Shown here in pieces: positions 1 to 5,067 of a DNA stretch of 7,849 nucleotides. The notes beneath the pieces are model-generated. The model made no database searches. It was not told where the DNA came from and worked only from the letters and a program-made list of their open reading frames with translations. The stretch comes from Gemmataceae bacterium. Lineage in GTDB: Bacteria > Planctomycetota > Planctomycetia > Gemmatales > Gemmataceae. Made by a program: the position numbers and the translations under genes. Location: NCBI GenBank assembly GCA_947474875.1, contig CANJKY010000135.1, forward strand, positions 1 through 7,849. Direction: 5' to 3'. Within the stretch, counting starts at the first letter, position 1. Every line of letters starts with the position of its first letter.

Positions 1-1
1 C

Positions 2-607
2 ACCCTGCCCACCGCCGACGACCAGACGGTGAACTCGATCGACGGCCAGATGCTGTACAGCTTCAAGAACGAGTCGGTGCAGGTGGAGCCGTTCGTCGGC
101 GTGCTGTTCCTGCCGACCGAGCGGCTGTTCGCCCAGACGTGGGCGTCGGTCAACTTCGACACGTCCGGCGGGCAGCTGCGGTGGAACCCGAACGTGTTCG
201 GCGGCAGCGGGTCGGCCCGCGTCTGGGACCTGCCGGTGGTGTGCGTGGACGGGCAGCTCGGGTACTGGCTGGTGCAGCGGCCGACCGGCACCCTCCGCGG
301 GTTCGCCCCGTTCGTGGAACTGCACTACAACCAGACCGTCGCCCAGAACCGGCTGACCGACGAGGTGAGCGAGCGGACGGCCCAGGAGGGGTTGACCGTG
401 TCCACCATCGGGGCCACCGAGCTGAACATGACCGCCGGCTTCCTGGCCCAAGTCGGGAACAACCTGAACCTGTCGGTCGGGGCGTCCTTCCCGCTGCTGA
501 ACCAGCCGAACCGGACGTACGATTGGCAGGTGGGGGTGCGGGTGTCGTACTTCTTCGGCCGCACCGCCGCTGCCCGCAACCCGGCGTACTACGCTAGCGG
601 GTTCTGA
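2..607 (+). CDS. Probable outer-membrane beta-barrel protein, 5'-truncated
   Basis: The frame is open from base 2, so this is the C-terminal part (about 201 residues) of a longer protein whose start lies outside the window. An in-frame GTG at 29 has no ribosome binding site and sits inside continuous coding sequence, so I do not take it as the start. The protein shows many short amphipathic stretches with alternating polar and hydrophobic residues (for example VEPFVGVLFL, FAPFVELHYN, LNLSVGASFPLL, WQVGVRVSYFF), separated by turns rich in Gly, Asn, Pro and Asp. It has no long hydrophobic helix and ends in Phe. This is the look of an outer-membrane barrel, like the poorly characterised barrel or transporter-like proteins common in planctomycetes. 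The exact family is not recognised. It converges on the BNR gene. The barrel call is inference from composition; the reading frame itself is well supported. Confidence 0.7.
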   Translation, partial: TLPTADDQTVNSIDGQMLYSFKNESVQVEPFVGVLFLPTERLFAQTWASVNFDTSGGQLRWNPNVFGGSGSARVWDLPVVCVDGQLGYWLVQRPTGTLRGFAPFVELHYNQTVAQNRLTDEVSERTAQEGLTVSTIGATELNMTAGFLAQVGNNLNLSVGASFPLLNQPNRTYDWQVGVRVSYFFGRTAAARNPAYYASGF

Positions 608-625
608 GCCGGCACTTGAGGAGGC

Positions 626-653
626 GACCGGCGGGGGTTCATTTCCGCCGGTC
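626..653. terminator. Hairpin at convergent gene ends, possible bidirectional terminator
   Basis: A perfect 9-bp inverted repeat (GACCGGCGG at 626-634, CCGCCGGTC at 645-653) has a 10-base loop. It lies between the barrel gene stop (605-607) and the 3' end of the convergent BNR gene. The right arm encodes the last residues of the BNR protein, and its stop codon (639-641) is in the loop. There is no long T-run on either strand (only TTT at 657-659 on the plus side), so efficient intrinsic termination is uncertain. Position and stem strength make it the best termination candidate for one or both genes. Confidence 0.42.
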
Positions 654-1649
654 CAGTTTGAACAGGTCGCTGCCCATCTTCATCAGGTACAGGGTGTCGT
701 GCTTCGGGTCGTAGGCCAGCCACGTCAGCCCGCCGGTCCCCTTCAGGTCTTTCGGCGGCGGGAGCGGCTTGCCCCAGGTGGCCCCGGCGTCGGCGCTCTC
801 GATCACCCCGTCCTTGGTGAGCAGGAACAGGTGCTTCGCATCTTTGCCGAACACCGGGCCGAACCGCCCGTCCTTCACGTCGCACACCTTCGCCCACGTT
901 GCCCCCGCATCCTTCGTCACGACGAGCGCCCCGTCCACCAGCCAGTACAGGGTGCCGGCGTGCCACCGCGGCAGGGCCTGGGCGCTGCCGGTGCCCACCG
1001 GGCTGTACGCCCCGCACGCCGCCCACGTCTTCCCGCCATCGGTCGTCCGCGTCAGGTTCGGCTTCGGCCGGTCCTTCGTCTTCGCCTCGGCCACCACTGC
1101 CGTGGTCGCGTCGAACACCCAGCCGGGGCCGTACCTCTTGCCCACCTCGGCGAACGACTTGCCGCCGTCGCGGGAGGCAAGCAGCAACCCGTCCTTCTCG
1201 TGCTTCAGGGCGAGCACGAACGTCGGCTCCTCGTCGGTCCAGTCGGCGGCGAACCAGTCGACATGTTCGGATTTGGTGTCGAGCGGCTTCCACGTCACCC
1301 CGCCGTCCGCACTGCCGCTGACCGGGCCACCGTACACCAGGGCGGTCATCAGCCGTTGCGTCTTGCCGGTCGGATCGAGTAGCAGGCAGCCGGGCGTCTC
1401 GGTCCGGCCCTTCGGCTGGGTGTCGCCGCACCGGCGGAACGTCTTGGCCTGGTCGTCGGAGCGGTAGAACCCGCGGTCGCTGACGTTAATCCACACGGTC
1501 CCGTTCGCCGGGTCGACGAGTACCCCGCACAGCCCGCCGAACCCGGGCTTCTCGTTTTTCACGAAGTCGCCGAGCATCGGTATCCACGCCGGCTCATCGG
1601 CGCGAGCCACAGGAACCAACACCAGCAGGAGAGGCAGGGCGTGCTTCAT
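639..1649 (-). CDS. Exported BNR/Asp-box beta-propeller protein
   Basis: A 336-residue protein with a signal peptide (basic MKH start, hydrophobic leucine/valine core, likely cleavage after VARA near residue 17), so it should act outside the cytoplasm. The mature part carries about six Asp-box (BNR) motifs of the S/T-x-D-x-G-x-T-W type, starting near residues 62, 111, 157, 200, 243 and 283 (for example SADGGVTW, TTDGGKTW, SADAGATW). Their 40-50 residue spacing indicates a 6- or 7-bladed propeller like the sialidase / photosystem-stability-factor / VPS10 fold. I see no clear sialidase catalytic set, so enzyme activity is not claimed; binding or scaffold roles are equally possible. The ATG at 1649 is supported by a GGAG Shine-Dalgarno 8 bases upstream and by the signal peptide directly after it. 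The start overlaps the stop of the preceding PQQ-propeller gene by 4 bases (ATGA), so the two are probably co-transcribed and translationally coupled. Confidence 0.88.
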   Translation of the reverse strand: MKHALPLLLVLVPVARADEPAWIPMLGDFVKNEKPGFGGLCGVLVDPANGTVWINVSDRGFYRSDDQAKTFRRCGDTQPKGRTETPGCLLLDPTGKTQRLMTALVYGGPVSGSADGGVTWKPLDTKSEHVDWFAADWTDEEPTFVLALKHEKDGLLLASRDGGKSFAEVGKRYGPGWVFDATTAVVAEAKTKDRPKPNLTRTTDGGKTWAACGAYSPVGTGSAQALPRWHAGTLYWLVDGALVVTKDAGATWAKVCDVKDGRFGPVFGKDAKHLFLLTKDGVIESADAGATWGKPLPPPKDLKGTGGLTWLAYDPKHDTLYLMKMGSDLFKLDRRK

Positions 1650-2926
1650 TTCGATTTCTCCGGTTTGCCGACGCAGTACAGGTACTTGCCGCCCTTCAGG
1701 TACAGCCGGCCGTGGGCGACGGCGGGCGAGGCGGGGGAGTCGTCGCCCAGGTCACTGGTCGCCAGCGTCTCGAACTTCGCCCCGACCGGTACCACCACGC
1801 TCTTGCCCCCGCCGGCGAAGTACAACCGGCCGTCGGCGGTGGGCACAGGGCTGACCGACGGGTTCATGCCGACGGGCAACCGCTCGGCGTACACCTTCCG
1901 GCCGGTGGTCAGGTCCAGGCACCGCAGCACGTCCTTGTCCGCCCGGTACACCCGCCCGTCGGCGATGACCGGCGACGAGTAGCCCTCGGGGATCGGGCCG
2001 GTCGTCCACTTCACATGGGTTCTGGTCACGTCCCCGGTGCCGGTCGGTTCGACGGCAATGCCCGGCCCGCCGCGGCCGCCTTCGGCGTACACCAGCCCGC
2101 CGCCGAACGCCGGGGTGGGCACGTCGCCCTTGTTCTTGGCGTGCCAGATCACCCCGCCGTCGGTCGGGTCGATCCCCTGCACCGCCCCGGACGCGGCGAT
2201 CACCAGTTGCTTCTTCCCGCTCACCTCGATCAGCACGGGGGTGGTGTGGTTGAAGCTGGCGTCCGGCCGCTTCCTCTCCCACCTGATGTCACCGGTCGCC
2301 GGGTCGAAGGCGATGAGCCGCGAGTCGGCCGGCTTGGTGCCGTCGGCCAGCACGACGACCACATCTCCGACGATCACCGGGCTGGTGCCGATGCACACAT
2401 CCCAGGCGTGCGGGGTGATCTCCTTCCGCCAGAGCAGCTTGCCATCGAAGTCGAGGGCGGCCAACTCGGACGAACCGAACAGGGCGTAAACCCGCTTGCC
2501 GTCGGTACACGGGGTCGGGGCGGCGTACCCGCCGCGGAGGTCCTTCAACCGCCACGGGCCGGGCGGAACGGTCACATCCCACAGTTGTTTGCCGTCGGCG
2601 GCGGAGTAACAGGCGACGTGGTGTTCGGGGAACTCGGTCTGGGCGACGCCGTCCGGCCAGAAAGCGGCGGTGACGAACACCCGATCCTTCCACACGATCG
2701 GGCTGGACTGGTTGTGGTCCCGCTTGATCTTGCCCGTGGCGGTGGTGCCGGGAAGCGGGGCTTTCCACAACACGTTCTCACCCTTCGGCCCACCCCAGGT
2801 GAGCGGCAGATCCTTCTCGTCGGTCAGACCGAGGCCGGTCGGCCCCCGCCACCCCGGCCAGGTGTCACCGGCCCAGACGGCGGGTGCCAGCACAGCTAAC
2901 GCGAACAGCCCGCCGATCGTTCTCAT
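1646..2926 (-). CDS. Exported PQQ-like beta-propeller repeat protein
   Basis: With the ATG at 2926 the protein has 426 residues. It opens with a signal peptide (MRT, then a hydrophobic stretch, likely cleavage after AVWA near residue 19), followed by a WPGWRGP motif typical of the secreted PQQ-like proteins that are abundant in planctomycetes. The rest is a series of propeller blades, each with a conserved Gly-x-x-x-Trp/Tyr strand end: ADGKQLWDV, FDGKLLWRK, ATGDIRWER, TDGGVIWHA, TTGRKVYAE. It matches the PQQ_2 / YfgL(BamB)-like fold. It lacks recognisable quinoprotein alcohol dehydrogenase active-site features, so PQQ binding and catalysis are not implied; a scaffold or binding role is likely. 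The frame extends 12 codons upstream to a GTG at 2962, but that would place polar, basic residues before the signal peptide, so the ATG is preferred. The Shine-Dalgarno is weak. It is first of a two-gene unit with the BNR gene. Confidence 0.88.
   Translation of the reverse strand: MRTIGGLFALAVLAPAVWAGDTWPGWRGPTGLGLTDEKDLPLTWGGPKGENVLWKAPLPGTTATGKIKRDHNQSSPIVWKDRVFVTAAFWPDGVAQTEFPEHHVACYSAADGKQLWDVTVPPGPWRLKDLRGGYAAPTPCTDGKRVYALFGSSELAALDFDGKLLWRKEITPHAWDVCIGTSPVIVGDVVVVLADGTKPADSRLIAFDPATGDIRWERKRPDASFNHTTPVLIEVSGKKQLVIAASGAVQGIDPTDGGVIWHAKNKGDVPTPAFGGGLVYAEGGRGGPGIAVEPTGTGDVTRTHVKWTTGPIPEGYSSPVIADGRVYRADKDVLRCLDLTTGRKVYAERLPVGMNPSVSPVPTADGRLYFAGGGKSVVVPVGAKFETLATSDLGDDSPASPAVAHGRLYLKGGKYLYCVGKPEKSK
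1658..1661 (-). promoter_or_regulatory. Ribosome binding site for the BNR gene, inside the PQQ gene
   Basis: On the minus strand GGAG lies 8 bases before the ATG at 1649, within the last codons of the PQQ-propeller gene. It fixes the start used here and, with the ATGA overlap, points to translational coupling. Confidence 0.6.
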
Positions 2927-3070
2927 GACCTGCACCCGGGAGTGAGAACGAGATGGTAACACACCGGTAGCTCGCCGTGCATTCGTCGGGCCAAAAACGG
3001 ACCGGGGTCGATCACCCTGCCAGCGGCAACGGGCGGCCGACCCCGGCTGAATCGTCGTGAATCGTTGTCG
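2927..3070. other. Intergenic region between topoisomerase B gene and propeller pair
   Basis: These 144 bases separate two minus-strand genes. They hold a candidate terminator for the topoisomerase operon (listed separately) and, directly after the B-subunit stop, two imperfect tandem copies of a 10-base unit (TGAATCGTCG at 3048-3057, TGAATCGTTG at 3058-3067). The promoter of the propeller pair should also lie here, reading leftwards, but I see no convincing -35/-10 pair. Confidence 0.6.
2993..3046 (-). terminator. Candidate intrinsic terminator of the topoisomerase operon
   Basis: Reading the minus strand, CCGGGGTCG (3046-3038) pairs perfectly over 9 bases with CGACCCCGG (3010-3002). TTTTT (2997-2993) follows four bases later. 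It begins about 25 bases after the B-subunit stop codon. The 27-base loop is larger than usual, though it is GC-rich and could fold further, and the gap before the T-run weakens the call. Confidence 0.45.
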
Positions 3071-5014
3071 TCACACGTCCAGGTCCTCGGCCACCGCCTG
3101 GTCCGCCTTCTCCATGATGAACCGGTAGCGGGCGTCCGCCTCCTTGCCGAGCAGTTCGCGGAAGGCGTCGTTCGCCTCCAGGTTGCTGTCCACCTCCACC
3201 TTCAACAGCACCCGGTTCCGCGGGTCGAGCGTCGTCTGGAACAGCACCTTCGCGTCCATCTCGCCCAGCCCCTTGAACCGGGTGATGTCCGGCTTGGCGT
3301 TCGCCCGCTTGGCCGCCAGGATCTCCTCCTTGTGCTCGTCGTCCCGCGCCCAGAACGTCTCCTTGCCGATGTCGATGCGGTACAGCGGCGGCTGGGCCAG
3401 GTACACGTGCCCCTTGCGGACCAACTCCGGCATGTGGCGGAAGAAGAAATCGAGCAGCAGGGTGCTGATGTGGTGGCCGTCGGCGTCGGCGTCCATGAGC
3501 AGGATGATCTTACCATACCGCAGCCCCTCGTACCGGAACTTGTCGCCGGCCCCGGTGCCGATGGCGTTGGTCAGGTCGGCCAGTTCCTGGTTCTGGAGCA
3601 CCTTCACCGTCGGCAGGTCCTCGCCGTTCAGGATTTTGCCCCTCAGCGGCAGGATGGCCTGGTAGGTGTTGTTCCGCCCCTGCTTCGCACTCCCGCCGGC
3701 CGAGTCCCCTTCGACGATGAACAGCTCGCTGTCGTCCAACTCGCGGGACTTGCAGTCGGCCAGCTTGCCGGGCAGGGAGGTGCGGCGGCTGCCAGCCGTC
3801 TTCCGCGTGACCTCCACCGCCGCCCGGCTGGCCTCGCGGGCCTTGGCCGCCAGGATGATCCGCCCGACCACCGCGTCGGCCACGCTGCGGTTGCCGTTCA
3901 GCCACGTCTCCAGGGCCGCCCGCACGAACCCGTCCACCTTGGCGTCCGTCTCCGAGTTGTTCAGCCGCTGCTTGGTCTGCCCCTCGAACTCCGGGTTCTG
4001 CACGAACACGGACACGACGGCGACTATCCCCTCGCGGATGTCCTCGGCGGTGATCTTCAGCCCCTTCGCCCCCCGCTTCGCCTCCTCGTGCGTGTCGATG
4101 TAGTTGTTCACCGCCTTGCGGACGGCCGCCTTCAGCCCGTTCTCGTGCGTGCCGCCGTTCGGCGTGCGGATGCCGTTCACGTAGCTGCGGATGGTCTCCT
4201 CGGTGGACTCCGTCCACTGGAGGGCCACCTCCATCCGGTCGTCGGTGTCCCGCTTGACGTGGAACACCGCGTCCGTCACCGGCGCCTTCTGCCCGTCCGC
4301 CACCAGCTTGGCCAGGAACTGCGGGATGCCCTCCGGGTGCGACAGGTCGAGCGTCTCGCCGGTGACCTCGTTCTTGAACGTGATCTTCAGCCCGGCGTGG
4401 ATGTACGACATGTCCTCCAGCCGGTGGCGGATGGTCTCGGCGTCGAACTTGGTGGTCTTGAAGATGGAGTCGTCCGGCTGGAAGAAGATGACCGTGCCGT
4501 GCCCGCGGAACGGCCCGACCTTCTCCAGCTTGGTCTGCGGGATGCCCTTCGAGAACGTCTGCTGGTACTCGTGCCCGTCCTTCCGCACGGTGGCGACCAG
4601 CTTCTTCGACAGGGCGTTCACCACGCTGGCGCCCACCCCGTGCAGCCCGCCGCTGTAGAAGTAGTTGGTGTCCTTGTTGTTGAACTTGCCGCCGGCGTGC
4701 AGCTTGGTGAGCACCAGTTCCAGGCCGGAGATCTTGAACTTCGGGTGCGTGTCCACCGGGATGCCGCGGCCGTTGTCGGCCACGGTGACGCTGTCGCCGC
4801 CCTTGTGCAGCGTCACGCTGATGTGGTCGGCGTACCCGTTCAGGTACTCGTCCACGCAGTTGTCCACGATCTCCCACACCAGGTGGTGCAGGCCCTTGGC
4901 GTCCACCCCGCCGATGTACATGGCCGGCCGCACGCGGACCGGCTCCAGCCCTTCCAGGGCGGTGATCTCGTCGGTGGTGTATTTCGAGGCTTTCGCGGGT
5001 GCGAGTGCGGTCAT
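3071..5014 (-). CDS. parE/gyrB: Type IIA DNA topoisomerase subunit B (GyrB/ParE family, probably topoisomerase IV-like)
   Basis: A 647-residue ATPase subunit of a type IIA topoisomerase, which drives strand passage together with the A subunit encoded just upstream. The N-terminal GHKL ATPase shows the catalytic glutamate and Mg-binding asparagine (EIVDNCVDE, E48 and N52), DNGRGIP (D80) and the GGLHGVG lid (about 122-128). The transducer has the QTK switch lysine (K348). The TOPRIM domain has EGDSAGGSAKQGR (E435) and the DADADG metal site (D508, D510, D512). The C-terminal part contains the ITRFKGLGEM-type segment. The length matches GyrB/ParE proteins without the large insert of Escherichia coli GyrB. 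The segment before the lid (KFNNKDTNYFYSGG) resembles E. coli ParE (KFSNKNYQFSGG) more than GyrB (KFDDNSYKVSGG). The ATG at 5014 gives the usual start of the family; no strong Shine-Dalgarno is seen. It lies 53 bases after the A-subunit stop, so co-transcription is likely. The family is certain; gyrase versus topoisomerase IV is not. Confidence 0.95.
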   Translation of the reverse strand: MTALAPAKASKYTTDEITALEGLEPVRVRPAMYIGGVDAKGLHHLVWEIVDNCVDEYLNGYADHISVTLHKGGDSVTVADNGRGIPVDTHPKFKISGLELVLTKLHAGGKFNNKDTNYFYSGGLHGVGASVVNALSKKLVATVRKDGHEYQQTFSKGIPQTKLEKVGPFRGHGTVIFFQPDDSIFKTTKFDAETIRHRLEDMSYIHAGLKITFKNEVTGETLDLSHPEGIPQFLAKLVADGQKAPVTDAVFHVKRDTDDRMEVALQWTESTEETIRSYVNGIRTPNGGTHENGLKAAVRKAVNNYIDTHEEAKRGAKGLKITAEDIREGIVAVVSVFVQNPEFEGQTKQRLNNSETDAKVDGFVRAALETWLNGNRSVADAVVGRIILAAKAREASRAAVEVTRKTAGSRRTSLPGKLADCKSRELDDSELFIVEGDSAGGSAKQGRNNTYQAILPLRGKILNGEDLPTVKVLQNQELADLTNAIGTGAGDKFRYEGLRYGKIILLMDADADGHHISTLLLDFFFRHMPELVRKGHVYLAQPPLYRIDIGKETFWARDDEHKEEILAAKRANAKPDITRFKGLGEMDAKVLFQTTLDPRNRVLLKVEVDSNLEANDAFRELLGKEADARYRFIMEKADQAVAEDLDV

Positions 5015-5067
5015 GGATGCGGATCTCAAAAGTCCTGGTCTTGGAATAGGTCCACGAGTGGCAAGGC

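Noticed and set aside
2927..2962. GTG start at 2962 for the PQQ-like protein
   Set aside because: It would add 12 polar or basic residues before a well-formed signal peptide, with no better ribosome binding site. The ATG at 2926 is more plausible.
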